Shown one piece after another: positions 35,421 to 44,261 of a stretch of 64,000 nt of DNA. The number at the start of each line of letters is the position of its first letter. The stretch's first letter is position 1. The notes below the pieces were generated by a model. The model did not search any database and was not told the origin of the DNA. It saw only the letters and a list, made by a program, of their open reading frames with translations. The position numbers were made by a program, and so were the translations under genes. Source of the DNA: Puerhibacterium puerhi. GTDB taxonomy: Bacteria; Actinomycetota; Actinomycetes; Actinomycetales; Cellulomonadaceae. Location: positions 1 through 64,000 of the forward strand of contig NZ_WUWN01000006.1 in assembly GCF_009846865.1 (NCBI RefSeq), in the 5' to 3' direction.

Positions 35421-36923
35421 TCAGCCGATCCGCTCGCGGCGCCCGAGGATGCCCTGGGGTCGCACGAGGAGGACGAGGATGAGGATCACGAGGGCCGAGG
35501 CGTAGCGCAGGTCGCTCGGCAGGACGAGGTTGGACAGCTCGACGACGAGCCCGATGACGATCGACCCGACGAGCGCGCCGTAGGCGGTGCCCAGCCCGCC
35601 GAGCGTCGTCGCCGCGAACATGAGCAGCAGCATCTGCATGCCCATCATCCAGTTGAACGAGCCGAAGACGATGCCGAGCAGCATGCCCGCGAGGCCGGCC
35701 AGGCCGGCCGACATCACCCAGACGATCCGGACGATCCTGTGCGGGTCGATGCCGGTGGCCGACGCCAGCGCCGGGTTGTCGGACACGGCGCGCGTGGCCC
35801 GCCCGATGCGGGTGCGGGTGAGGAAGGCGGCGATGCCGAGGATGACCACGAGGGCGATGCCCATGGCCCACCACGAGGCCTCGGTCAGGGTGAACGGCCC
35901 CACGGTCACCGGGCGCGGGTTCGACGTGAGGATCCGCTGCGAGCCGCCGCCGATCACCAGCTGGATGAGGAACTGCAGGGTGATCGACAGGCCGATGGTC
36001 ACGATCATCAGCTGGGTCAGCGGCGTGCCGCGCCTGCGCAGCGGCCGCCAGATCCCGGCGTCCTGCAGCCAGCCCGTCGCGGCGCACACGGCTACGGTGA
36101 CGATGCCGCCGAGCACCGGGTGCAGCCCCCAGGCGTTGATGGTCACGAAGGCCATGAGCGCCCCGAGGGTGACCTGCTCGCCGTGCGAGAAGCTCGACAG
36201 GCCGGTCGTGCCGTAGATGAGGCTCAGCCCCACGGAGGCCAGGGCCAGCAGCAGGCCGAAGCGCAGGCCCGAGCCGAGCTGCTGCCACACCTGGGCCGGG
36301 GTGATCGAGCCGGTCGCGGCGTCGCCCTCCGACGCGGCGCCGCCGGCGTCGTCGGCGGCCGTGCCGCCCGGCGCCGCGGACGACGCCGAGCCGGACCCCG
36401 AGCCCGACCCCGAGCCCGACGCAAGGCCCGACGCCGTCGCAGAGGGCGCCGGCGCGGCGGCGGCCTCGCCGACGCGGAACGCGGCCCGCGCCGTCGAGCC
36501 GGTCTGCGCCGTCACCTCGACGGTGGTCGCGGCGCCGTCCGGCAGCGGGGCGTCGTCCGGCAGCGTGGCCGGGTCGAGCTCCACCGTGTACGTGCCCGGC
36601 TGCGGGACGGCGACGGCGGCCACGGCGTCGGCAGCCGTCGTCACGTCCGCCGTGAACCCGCCCGGGCCGGTGATCGTGGCCTGCGCGTCGGGCACCCGGG
36701 CGTTCTCGGCCCCGAGCACCAGGACGGCGACGCACGCGGTGGCGTCGTCGGGCCGGCACGCGGCGGCCGCGGCGGCCGCCGTCGTGGCGTCCGTCGCCGC
36801 CGTGGCCGCCTGCGCCGGCGCGACCGCGAGCAGCGCGGGCGCGGCCAGGGCCGCGAGGAAGATCAGGAGGCGTCGCCCCCGGGTGCCTGCCCGTGGGCGG
36901 CAGGTCGGTCGGTCCGCTGTCAT
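35421..36923 (-). CDS. livH: Branched-chain amino-acid ABC transporter permease LivH with extra secreted N-terminal domain
   Basis: The 500-aa protein starts with a signal-like segment (about 18-40, RRLLIFLAALAAPALLAVAPAQA). A beta-rich, carboxypeptidase-regulatory-like domain (about 55-160, NARVPDAQATITGPGGFTADV ... PQPGTYTVELDP) and a Gly/Ser linker rich in GSGSGSGSGSAS (about 190-205) follow. The LivH permease then begins at about residue 225 (GLRFGLLLALASVGLSLIYGTTGLSSFSHGEQVTLGALMAF). Ordinary LivH is about 300 aa. The extra domain should face outside and may capture ligand or the lipoprotein; this is inference. The ATG at 36923 is the best start before the signal segment. Confidence 0.85.
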   Translation of the reverse strand: MTADRPTCRPRAGTRGRRLLIFLAALAAPALLAVAPAQAATAATDATTAAAAAAACRPDDATACVAVLVLGAENARVPDAQATITGPGGFTADVTTAADAVAAVAVPQPGTYTVELDPATLPDDAPLPDGAATTVEVTAQTGSTARAAFRVGEAAAAPAPSATASGLASGSGSGSGSGSASSAAPGGTAADDAGGAASEGDAATGSITPAQVWQQLGSGLRFGLLLALASVGLSLIYGTTGLSSFSHGEQVTLGALMAFVTINAWGLHPVLGGIVTVAVCAATGWLQDAGIWRPLRRRGTPLTQLMIVTIGLSITLQFLIQLVIGGGSQRILTSNPRPVTVGPFTLTEASWWAMGIALVVILGIAAFLTRTRIGRATRAVSDNPALASATGIDPHRIVRIVWVMSAGLAGLAGMLLGIVFGSFNWMMGMQMLLLMFAATTLGGLGTAYGALVGSIVIGLVVELSNLVLPSDLRYASALVILILVLLVRPQGILGRRERIG

Positions 36924-37149
36924 CGGCGGGGTCCTCCGTCGTCGAGTCGTCCTCCGCCTCGGGGGTCTCCCGGGGCTGCGCCCGCGGCCAGCGGTCCGTT
37001 CAGCGGGTCTGAAGGGGGCATGTACCGCAGCGAGCGTGGCGCGAGTGTAGGAACGCTGTGTGACCGGCATGACACGGGCATGTCACGTGCGTGAGTCGGG
37101 CCGGCCGGCAGGGCGGGCCGCTGCGGGGGAGCGCGACGGCGCCGCCGCG

Positions 37150-37155
37150 TAGCCT
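37150..37155 (+). promoter_or_regulatory. Candidate -10 for the leaderless S9 peptidase gene
   Basis: TAGCCT, GGCCGC, GTG at 37162; identical to the arrangement before the HTH gene at 11419. Confidence 0.5.
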
Positions 37156-37161
37156 GGCCGC

Positions 37162-39429
37162 GTGCCCGACGCCGACACCGCCCTCCAGCCCGAGCCCGCC
37201 GCCCCGGCGGCCGCCCCCGTGGCGGAGCGCCGCCCCACCACGCGCACCCACCACGGCGACACGTTCACCGACGACTACGAGTGGCTGCGCGACGGCGAGG
37301 ACCCCGCCGTCGTCGCCCACCTCGAGGCGGAGACGGCCTGGGCCGAGGCGCAGACGGCGCACCTGGCGCCGCTGCGCGAGCGGCTCTTCGCCGAGATCAA
37401 GGAGCGCACGCTCGAGACGGACCTGTCCGTGCCCGTGCGGCAGGGCGGCTACTGGTACTACTCGCGCACGGTGGAGGGGCAGCAGTACCCGATCCACGCG
37501 CGGGTGCCCGTCGCGCAGGCCGGCGACCGGACGCCGCCGCGCGTCGAGCCCGGCGAGGTCCCGGCCGGCGAGCAGGTGCTGCTGGACGAGAACGTCGAGG
37601 CGCGCGGGCACGACTTCTTCTCCCTCGGCGGGTCGGACGTCTCCGCCGACGGCTCCCGGCTGCTGTACCAGGTCGACACCCAGGGCGACGAGCGGTACAC
37701 GCTGCGCCTGCGCGACCTGACCACCGGCCAGGAGCTGCCCGACGTCGTCGAGGACACAGCACCGGGCGCGACGTTCACCCCGGACGGCGCGTACGTCTTC
37801 TACCTGACCGTCGACGAGGCCTGGCGGCCCGACAAGGTGTGGCGCCACCGCGTCGGCACCCCGGTGAGCGAGGACGTCGTGGTGTTCCACGAGCCCGACG
37901 AGCGCTTCTGGGTGGGCGTGGGGGTCACCCGCTCGGAGCGGTTCGTGGTCATCGAGGCCGCCGCGAAGCTCACCAGCGAGGTCCGGCTGATCGACGTCGC
38001 CGAGCCCGAGGCGGAGCCGAGGGTGGTCTGGGCCCGGCGCGAGGGCGTGGAGTACACCGTGGAGCACGCGGTGCTGCCGGGCGACGCGGACGGCGCCGGG
38101 CGCGACGTGCTGCTCGTGCTGCACGACGACGGGGCGGTGAACTTCGAGCTGGTCGTGACGCCGGTCCCCGGAGCGGGCGCGCCGCTCGACCCGGCGGACG
38201 CCGTCGTCGTGCTGTCCCACGACCCGGCCGTCCGCCTCGACGCGGTCGAGGCCTTCGCCACCCACGTGGTGCTCGGCTACCGGCGCGAGGCGCTGACGCG
38301 CGTCGGCGTGGTCGACGTCGCGGCGCTCGCCCGCGCGGCCGTCGGCGCCGCCGCGCTCGACGCGGCGTCCGGCGTCGTGCCCACCGACGTGCCCGAGCCG
38401 CTGCCGGTGCGCGAGCTGGAGCTCGACGAGCCGCTGTTCACCGTGGGCCTCGGCGCCAGCCCCGAGTGGGACCAGCCGACGGTGCGCGTGGTCACCGAGT
38501 CGTTCGTGACGCCGCCGGGCGTGCACGACCTCGACCTCGCCACCGGCGAGCTGACGCTGCTCAAGCGGCAGCCGGTGCTGGGCGGTTACGACCCCGAGCG
38601 CTACGTGCAGCTGCGCGAGTGGGCCACCGCCGAGGACGGCACGCGGGTGCCGGTGTCGCTGGTGTGGCGGCGCGACGCCGTGACGCTCGACGGCGCGGGC
38701 ACCCGTGCGGAGCCGGCGCCGCTGCTGCTGTACGGCTACGGCTCGTACGAGTACTCGATGGACCCGTGGTTCTCGGTGCCGCGGCTGTCGCTGCTGGACC
38801 GCGGCGTGGTGTTCGCCGTCGCGCACGTGCGCGGCGGCGGCGAGCTGGGTCGGCGCTGGTACGACGACGGCAAGATGGCCGCCAAGCCGCACACGTTCAC
38901 CGACTTCGTCGCTGTCGGCCGCCACCTCGTCGCGGCGGGCTGGACGGCGCCGGGGCGCATGGTCGCCGAGGGCGGCAGCGCGGGCGGCCTGCTCATGGGT
39001 GCGGTGGTCAACCTCGCGCCGGACCTGTTCGCCGGCGTCCACGCGGCGGTGCCGTTCGTCGACCCGCTGACCTCGATGCTGGACCCGACGCTGCCGCTGA
39101 CGGTCACCGAGTGGGAGGAGTGGGGCGACCCGCTGCACGACCCGGAGATCTACGCGGTGATGAAGGGGTACGCGCCGTACGAGAACGTGCCCGACGACGC
39201 CGCGCACTACCCGCAGATCCTGGCCACGACGTCGTTCCACGACACCCGCGTGCTGTACGTCGAGCCCGCCAAGTGGGTGGCGCGGCTGCGCGCGGCCGGC
39301 GCGCCGGTGCTGCTGCGGATCGAGATGGCGGCCGGGCACGGCGGCGTCTCCGGCCGGTACGCGCGCTGGGAGCAGGTGGCCTGGGAGAACGCCTGGCTGC
39401 TCGGCGTGCTGGGGCTGGCCGAGGGCTGA
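37162..39429 (+). CDS. S9 family prolyl oligopeptidase / oligopeptidase B
   Basis: The 755-aa protein has an N-terminal beta-propeller (about 30-430) and a catalytic alpha/beta domain. GGSAGGLLMGAVVNL carries the nucleophile Ser, the segment with the catalytic Asp lies near SFHDTRVLYVEPAKWV, and GHGGVSGRY carries the His. The chain length and RxWYDDGK region suggest the oligopeptidase B group that cuts small peptides after basic residues. It has no signal peptide and acts in the cytoplasm on peptides. It is divergent from livH with a leaderless-type start. Confidence 0.88.
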   Translation: MPDADTALQPEPAAPAAAPVAERRPTTRTHHGDTFTDDYEWLRDGEDPAVVAHLEAETAWAEAQTAHLAPLRERLFAEIKERTLETDLSVPVRQGGYWYYSRTVEGQQYPIHARVPVAQAGDRTPPRVEPGEVPAGEQVLLDENVEARGHDFFSLGGSDVSADGSRLLYQVDTQGDERYTLRLRDLTTGQELPDVVEDTAPGATFTPDGAYVFYLTVDEAWRPDKVWRHRVGTPVSEDVVVFHEPDERFWVGVGVTRSERFVVIEAAAKLTSEVRLIDVAEPEAEPRVVWARREGVEYTVEHAVLPGDADGAGRDVLLVLHDDGAVNFELVVTPVPGAGAPLDPADAVVVLSHDPAVRLDAVEAFATHVVLGYRREALTRVGVVDVAALARAAVGAAALDAASGVVPTDVPEPLPVRELELDEPLFTVGLGASPEWDQPTVRVVTESFVTPPGVHDLDLATGELTLLKRQPVLGGYDPERYVQLREWATAEDGTRVPVSLVWRRDAVTLDGAGTRAEPAPLLLYGYGSYEYSMDPWFSVPRLSLLDRGVVFAVAHVRGGGELGRRWYDDGKMAAKPHTFTDFVAVGRHLVAAGWTAPGRMVAEGGSAGGLLMGAVVNLAPDLFAGVHAAVPFVDPLTSMLDPTLPLTVTEWEEWGDPLHDPEIYAVMKGYAPYENVPDDAAHYPQILATTSFHDTRVLYVEPAKWVARLRAAGAPVLLRIEMAAGHGGVSGRYARWEQVAWENAWLLGVLGLAEG

Positions 39430-39465
39430 GCGCGCGTACCCGGCGGGACGGGCCGAGCGTCGGCA

Positions 39466-39498
39466 TCAACATGAACAACAGGTGAACTCTCGCGGAAC
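39466..39498 (+). promoter_or_regulatory. PHO box: three 11-bp direct repeats
   Basis: Read on the minus strand, GTTCCGCGAGA (39498-39488), GTTCACCTGTT (39487-39477) and GTTCATGTTGA (39476-39466) are three GTTC-headed units at exact 11-bp spacing. This matches the direct-repeat-unit layout of actinobacterial PhoP sites. It lies upstream of the phosphate transporter gene. Confidence 0.6.
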
Positions 39499-39561
39499 CT
39501 TGGGGCGCGACCTGGGCAAACGTGCGCGGTGTGACCTGCGCCCGCCCCACCATGGTGACTC

Positions 39562-40824
39562 GTGACCGAGACGATCCTCCTGGTGCTCGTCGTCGTGACG
39601 GCCCTCGCGTTCGACTTCACGAACGGGTTCCACGACACCGGCAACGCGATGGCCACCTCCATCGCCACCCGTGCGCTCAAGCCCAAGACAGCCGTCGCGC
39701 TGTCCGCGGTGCTCAACCTCGTGGGCGCGTTCCTGTCGCTGGCCGTGGCGGCCACCATCGCCAAGGGCCTGGTCGACGCGGACGTCATCACCCTCCCCGT
39801 CGTGTTCGCCGGCCTGGTCGGCGGCATCGTCTGGAACCTCGTCACCTGGCTGCTCGGCCTGCCGTCCAGCTCGTCGCACGCCCTGGTGGGCGGCGTCATC
39901 GGCGCCGTGCTGGCCGCCGTCGGCACCAGCGGCGTGCTGTGGACCGGCGTGCTGTCCAAGGTGCTGGTGCCCGCGCTGCTCGCCCCGGCCATCGCGATCG
40001 GCGTGGCGGCGGCCGGCACGTGGCTCGTGGCGCGCCTGACGCGCGGGCTGCCGCAGGACACCACGAGCCGGCACTTCCGCTGGGGCCAGGTGGGCTCGGC
40101 GTCGCTGGTCTCGCTGGCGCACGGCACCAACGACGCGCAGAAGTCGATGGGCATCATCCTGCTGGCGCTCATCGCCGGCGGCGCGGTGCCCGAGGACTCC
40201 GGGGTGCCGTTCTGGGTGATCGTCTCCTGCGCCCTGGCCATGGCCGTCGGCACGTACCTCGGCGGCTGGCGCGTCATCCGGACGCTGGGCAAGGGCCTGG
40301 TCGAGATCGACACCCGCCAGGGCATGGCCGCCGAGACGTCCTCCGCCGCCGTCATCCTGCTGTCCAGCCACTTCGGCTTCTCGCTGTCCACCACCCACGT
40401 GGCCACCGGCTCGGTGCTCGGCTCCGGCGTCGGCATGCCGGGCGCCAAGGTCCGCTGGGGCGTGGCCGGCCGCATGGTCGTGGCCTGGCTGCTCACGCTC
40501 CCGGCCGCCGGTCTCGTCGGCGCGCTGTGCCACTGGCTCGAGGCCGGCCTCGGCGGCACCGCCGGCGTGCTCGCCGTGGCGTTCGTGCTCGTCGCCTCGT
40601 CCACCGCGATCTGGCTCGCCTCGCGCCGCAAGCCGGTGGACCACACCAACGTCAACGACGAGTGGGAGGGCGACGCCGTGGCCGCCCCCGCGGAGGCTGC
40701 CGCCGCGGGTGCTGCCACCGCCGCTCCGGCGGTCGCGCCCCTCACCGACCCGGAGGCCTTCGCCGCCGTGGTCGACGCCGCCACGACCGACGCCGCTACG
40801 ACCAAGGAGAACGTGCACGCATGA
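39562..40824 (+). CDS. pit: Inorganic phosphate transporter, PiT family
   Basis: The 420-aa membrane protein has the PiT signature FDFTNGFHDTGNAMATSIATRAL in the first segment and its repeat GTNDAQKSMGIILLAL in the second half, with about ten membrane segments. It then has an Ala/Glu-rich cytoplasmic tail (about 355-420). PiT proteins import phosphate with protons or as a metal complex. The PHO box just upstream supports phosphate-starvation control. The start is a GTG; its stop overlaps the next gene (ATGA). Confidence 0.9.
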   Translation: MTETILLVLVVVTALAFDFTNGFHDTGNAMATSIATRALKPKTAVALSAVLNLVGAFLSLAVAATIAKGLVDADVITLPVVFAGLVGGIVWNLVTWLLGLPSSSSHALVGGVIGAVLAAVGTSGVLWTGVLSKVLVPALLAPAIAIGVAAAGTWLVARLTRGLPQDTTSRHFRWGQVGSASLVSLAHGTNDAQKSMGIILLALIAGGAVPEDSGVPFWVIVSCALAMAVGTYLGGWRVIRTLGKGLVEIDTRQGMAAETSSAAVILLSSHFGFSLSTTHVATGSVLGSGVGMPGAKVRWGVAGRMVVAWLLTLPAAGLVGALCHWLEAGLGGTAGVLAVAFVLVASSTAIWLASRRKPVDHTNVNDEWEGDAVAAPAEAAAAGAATAAPAVAPLTDPEAFAAVVDAATTDAATTKENVHA

Positions 40825-41090
40825 GCGACTTCATCGAGTGGGGCGCGCTCGCCCAGGTGGCCGTGGCCGGCCTCGTGGTGGGCGCCGGGATCCCGGCGCT
40901 GTTCGCCCTGGGCCTGCGGCTGCTGACCCAGCCGGCCGCCGGGGCGGCGGGTGCGGCCGACGGCGCCGAGGGGGCCGCGCAGCCGGTGCGGCGCTCCGTC
41001 CCGCGGGTGGTCGGCGCGACCCTGTGCCTGGGCGTCGTCGTCGGCGTGCTGGCGCTGGGCCTGACCTTCCTGGTCACGGGCGGCCACTGA
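40821..41090 (+). CDS. Small membrane protein encoded with the phosphate transporter
   Basis: The 89-aa protein MSDFIEWGALAQVAVAGLVVGAGIPALFALGLRLL... has two transmembrane segments (about 9-32 and 66-86) separated by an Ala/Gly-rich loop with a basic RRSVPR. Its ATG overlaps the pit stop, so it is coupled to it. Function unknown; an accessory role for the transporter is inference. It is followed by a repeat-rich terminator region. Confidence 0.65.
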   Translation: MSDFIEWGALAQVAVAGLVVGAGIPALFALGLRLLTQPAAGAAGAADGAEGAAQPVRRSVPRVVGATLCLGVVVGVLALGLTFLVTGGH

Positions 41091-41097
41091 CCTTCCC

Positions 41098-41181
41098 GCC
41101 GAGATAGAGAGGCCCCTCGCCGAGATAGAGAGCTCGGCGCGGGGCCTCTCTATCTCGGCGCGGGGCCTCTCTATCTCGGCG
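41098..41181. repeat. Two direct and two inverted CGCCGAGATAGAGAG units forming a terminator-like hairpin
   Basis: Copies at about 41098-41112 and 41118-41132, inverted copies CCTCTCTATCTCGGCG at 41145-41160 and 41166-41181. CGCCGAGATAGAGAGGCCCC pairs with GGGGCCTCTCTATCTCGGCG. The element sits between the convergent pit operon and the GH3 lipoprotein gene. Confidence 0.9.
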
Positions 41182-41228
41182 TTCCCGGCGCGGGCGGCAG
41201 CGGGCCAGCAGGACAGCAGGTCAGCGCG

Positions 41229-42530
41229 TCAGCGGGGCAGGGACGCCTTGGACGCCAGGACGCGGCGGGCCGCCTCGTCGACCTGCTCGGCGAACGCCGG
41301 GTCCTCCTCGGCCCGGTCCACCAGGGCGTCCGCCATCTCGTCGACCACGCCCGGCCGCGCGGACGCGAGCACGACGTCGTTGCCCGCCGCGATCGCCCGC
41401 ACGGCCCGCTCACCGGGCGACCAGGCCTGCACCTGCTCGGCCGCGGAGAGGTCGTCGGTGACGACGACGCCGTCGAACCCCAGCTTCTCGCGCAGCAGGC
41501 CGTCCACGACGGCGGGGGAAAACGCCGCCGGCGCCCCGTCGTCGATCCGGGCGTAGACCGCCGTCGACGTCATCACCCACGCGCCCGGCGCCGCGTCGAC
41601 GAGCTCGCGGAACACGTCCACGGACTCCGCGTCCGCCGTCGTGACCTCGTCGGTGACCCCGGCGCTCGTGTCGGTGTTCGCGCCCACCCGCCCGAGGCCG
41701 GGGAAGTGCTTGATCGTGGGCACCACGCCGGCGTCCAGCATGCCGCCGGCGAACGCACCCGCCCCGGCCACGACGGAGGCGGGCGTGAAGCCGTAGGAGC
41801 GGTCGAACGCACCGATCGGCGGGTTGGCCGCCGCGGAGCCCTCGGGCACCAGGTCCGCCACCGGCGCGAGGTTCACGTCCACGCCCGCGGCGCGCAGCTC
41901 GCCGCCCCACCCGGCGGCGTCGGCGCGCAGCGCGGCCGGGTCGAGCCCGGCCTGAGCGACGGCGCTCGGGATCCGGGAGAACCCTGGTCCCTGGAGCACC
42001 TGGACCTGCCCGCCCTCCTGGTCCGTCGAGACCAGCAGCGGTGCCCGCGAGCCCTCCCGAGCGTCGGTGCGGTAGCCGTCCACCAGCTCGCGCACCGCCT
42101 CGACGCTCGCCTGCGACCGGCCGTGCAGGAACAGCCCGCCGACGTGGTCCTCCACGAGCGCCGCGCGGGTGGCGGCGCCCGGGCGGGCCACGTTCACGCC
42201 GACCATGAGCAGCTGGCCCACCTTCTCCTCGAGGGTCCAGCCGGCCAGCGGGTCACGGGTCGCCGACGGGCTGGGCGAGGGGGCCGCGCTCGACGGCGTG
42301 GCGGACGGCGTCGCCGACGGCGTGGCGGTGGGTCCCGCCGTCGGGCCCGACGACGCGGACCCGGACGACGCGGACCCCGCCGGCGTCGGCGCGGCGGTGC
42401 CGCCTCCGGTGCAGCCGCCGAGCGCGACGAGCGCCAGCCCGGCGACCGCGGCGACCGTCGTCGGCCGCCGGCGTGCGCGGGCGCGCCCGGGACGCTCGGC
42501 CCCGGGCGTACGGCCGTCCCCGCGCCGCAT
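41229..42530 (-). CDS. GH3 family lipoprotein, NagZ-like beta-N-acetylhexosaminidase
   Basis: The 433-aa protein has a lipobox LVALGGC, a disordered SAT/PSA-rich linker (about 45-105) and a GH3 N-terminal domain: GWTLEEKVGQLLMVGVN, LLVSTDQEGGQVQVL, KHFPGLGRVGANTD (the KHFPG motif of NagZ) and the nucleophile region GFDGVVVTDDLSA. Such enzymes release GlcNAc from wall or chitin fragments outside the cell. The ATG at 42530 overlaps the SRPBCC stop (ATGA). Only the N-terminal GH3 domain is present, as in NagZ. Confidence 0.88.
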   Translation of the reverse strand: MRRGDGRTPGAERPGRARARRRPTTVAAVAGLALVALGGCTGGGTAAPTPAGSASSGSASSGPTAGPTATPSATPSATPSSAAPSPSPSATRDPLAGWTLEEKVGQLLMVGVNVARPGAATRAALVEDHVGGLFLHGRSQASVEAVRELVDGYRTDAREGSRAPLLVSTDQEGGQVQVLQGPGFSRIPSAVAQAGLDPAALRADAAGWGGELRAAGVDVNLAPVADLVPEGSAAANPPIGAFDRSYGFTPASVVAGAGAFAGGMLDAGVVPTIKHFPGLGRVGANTDTSAGVTDEVTTADAESVDVFRELVDAAPGAWVMTSTAVYARIDDGAPAAFSPAVVDGLLREKLGFDGVVVTDDLSAAEQVQAWSPGERAVRAIAAGNDVVLASARPGVVDEMADALVDRAEEDPAFAEQVDEAARRVLASKASLPR

Positions 42531-42961
42531 CAGCGCCGGCGTGCCCCGTCCGAGTGCGCCAGCGTGCCGAGCGCCTGCTCCCACTGGAGCTGGCTGTTCG
42601 CGGCGTGCTCGGGGGTGTCGATGTTCTCCTGCACCACCGTGACCCGGGTGCCGCCGTCGGCGGGGTCCAGCTCGATGCGGATGTCGTGGTAGTTCTCGGG
42701 CACGTCCTCGAGCCCGGACAGCGGGGAGAAGTGCGTGAAGTGGACCAGGTGCGGGCGCTCGTAGGCGATCACCGTGCCGTGGTCCTGGAAGCGGCGGCCG
42801 AAGAAGTGCCCCTCGAACGTGATGGGGCTACCCGGCTGGAAGTCGGACTCGATGTTGGCCCCCAGCATCCACCGCGCCCCGGGGTGGTGGAGCTCGGCCC
42901 ACACCCGCTCGGGCGGCTCGGCGACGAAGGTGGTGGCGGTCGCGATGTGGCGGTCGGTCAT
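42530..42961 (-). CDS. SRPBCC (polyketide cyclase-like) family protein
   Basis: The 143-aa protein has START/SRPBCC features: TTFVAEPPERVWAELHHPGARWMLG, then VVIAYERPHLVHFTHF-like sequence and VTVVQENIDT. These helix-grip domains bind hydrophobic ligands; many work as regulators or ligand carriers. The partner is unknown. Minus-strand TACCGT six bases before the ATG suggests a leaderless start. It is coupled to the GH3 lipoprotein, though their roles may be unrelated. Confidence 0.75.
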   Translation of the reverse strand: MTDRHIATATTFVAEPPERVWAELHHPGARWMLGANIESDFQPGSPITFEGHFFGRRFQDHGTVIAYERPHLVHFTHFSPLSGLEDVPENYHDIRIELDPADGGTRVTVVQENIDTPEHAANSQLQWEQALGTLAHSDGARRR

Positions 42962-42967
42962 GCAGAG

Positions 42968-42973
42968 ACGGTA
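42968..42973 (-). promoter_or_regulatory. Candidate -10 for the leaderless SRPBCC gene
   Basis: Minus strand TACCGT, six bases, ATG at 42961. Confidence 0.4.
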
Positions 42974-43084
42974 GACCGGCGCGGCCGAATCGGCGCGGCG
43001 TCCCAGGCCCCGGACGGTGTGACCCCGGTCGCGCCCGCGAGGGTGCCCGGGGCATCGTCGTCGACGGCGCCCGGACCCCTGCCG

Positions 43085-44224
43085 TCAGCCCCGGGCGAGC
43101 TCCTCGGCCAGCGCCGCGACGAACCCGTCGACGGCCTGCTCCGAGGTGTCCCACGAGCACATCCAGCGCACCTCGACGCGGTCGCGCGCCTCGCCGTCGG
43201 CCCAGTCGTAGAAGCGGGCGCGGGCACGCAGCCGCTCGGCCGCGTCGCGGGGCAGCGTCGCGAAGACGGCGTTGGCCTCGGTCGGGCGCGTGACCGTGAC
43301 GCCGTCGAGCGCCTCGACGCCCGCCCGCAGCCGCGCGGCCATCGCGTTGGCGTGGGCGGCGTTGCGCAGCCACAGCGGGGCGCCCGACGACGGGGCGTCC
43401 GTCCCGGCCGGGGTGCCCACCGGGGCGCCCGGCTCGCCGAACAGCGCGAGCAGCTGCGCCGAGACGAACCGCGCCTTGGACGCCAGCTGCATCGACGCCT
43501 TGCGCAGGAACGGCACGGCACGCGCCGCGGCGGCCCCGCCGGGGCCGGCGCCCTCGGCGTCGAGCACCACCACGGCCTCGCCGATCATGCCGCCGTTCTT
43601 GGCCGCGCCGAGGGACAGCACGTCGACGCCGACGTCGGTGGTCAGGGCACGCAGGCTCGTGCCGAGCGCCGCGGCGGCGTTGGCCAGGCGCGAGCCGTCC
43701 ATGTGCACGGCCATGCCGAGCTCGTGCGCCGCGGCGGCGAGCTCCTTGAGGTCCTGGACGGGGTAGACGGTGCCGAGCTCGGTGGACTGGGTCAGCGACA
43801 GCACGGCCGGCTGGGCGCGGTGCACGGCGCCGATCTCGCCGGCCCACGCGGTGACGTCGTCGACGCTGAGCCGCGCGTCGGTGGTGGGGCGGGTGAGCAG
43901 CTTGAGGCCGCCGACGCGCTCGGGGGCGCCGTTCTCGTCGGTGTTGATGTGCGCCAGGTCGGAGGCGACCACGCCCGCGTAGCGCGGCGTGACCGACATC
44001 AGCGAGATCACGTTCGCGCCCGTGCCGTTGAGCACCGGGAACGCCACCGCCGTCGGGCCGAACAGCTCGCGCACCCGCTCCGCCAGGCGCGCCGTCCACG
44101 GGTCGTCGCCGTACGCGACGGCGTACCCCTCGTTGGCGGCGGCCACCGCGGCCAGCACGTCGGGGTGCGCGGGGGCGTAGTTGTCGGAGGCGAAGGGCGG
44201 AAGCGGGGTGCTCGACGACGTCAC
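43085..44224 (-). CDS. Low-specificity L-threonine aldolase (beta-eliminating lyase family)
   Basis: The 379-aa PLP enzyme has FASDNYAPAHPDVLAA, YGDDPWTARLAERVRELFG, HMDGSRLANAAAALG and the PLP Lys in SLGAAKNGGMIGEAVV. Known members cleave threonine and allo-threonine to glycine and acetaldehyde. The GTG at 44224 is preceded by TAGGCT with a six-base gap. It is divergent from the VanZ gene. Confidence 0.9.
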   Translation of the reverse strand: MTSSSTPLPPFASDNYAPAHPDVLAAVAAANEGYAVAYGDDPWTARLAERVRELFGPTAVAFPVLNGTGANVISLMSVTPRYAGVVASDLAHINTDENGAPERVGGLKLLTRPTTDARLSVDDVTAWAGEIGAVHRAQPAVLSLTQSTELGTVYPVQDLKELAAAAHELGMAVHMDGSRLANAAAALGTSLRALTTDVGVDVLSLGAAKNGGMIGEAVVVLDAEGAGPGGAAAARAVPFLRKASMQLASKARFVSAQLLALFGEPGAPVGTPAGTDAPSSGAPLWLRNAAHANAMAARLRAGVEALDGVTVTRPTEANAVFATLPRDAAERLRARARFYDWADGEARDRVEVRWMCSWDTSEQAVDGFVAALAEELARG

Positions 44225-44230
44225 GGGCTC

Positions 44231-44236
44231 AGCCTA
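44231..44236 (-). promoter_or_regulatory. Candidate -10 for the leaderless threonine aldolase gene
   Basis: Minus strand TAGGCT, six bases, GTG at 44224. It is back to back with the VanZ -10 in a 37-base divergent spacer. Confidence 0.45.
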
Positions 44237-44248
44237 GGCCCGGGCGCA

Positions 44249-44254
44249 TAGGGT
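44249..44254 (+). promoter_or_regulatory. Candidate -10 for the leaderless VanZ gene
   Basis: TAGGGT, seven bases, GTG at 44262. The spacing argues for 44262 rather than the in-frame GTG at 44253. Confidence 0.45.
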
Positions 44255-44261
44255 GGCGGCC

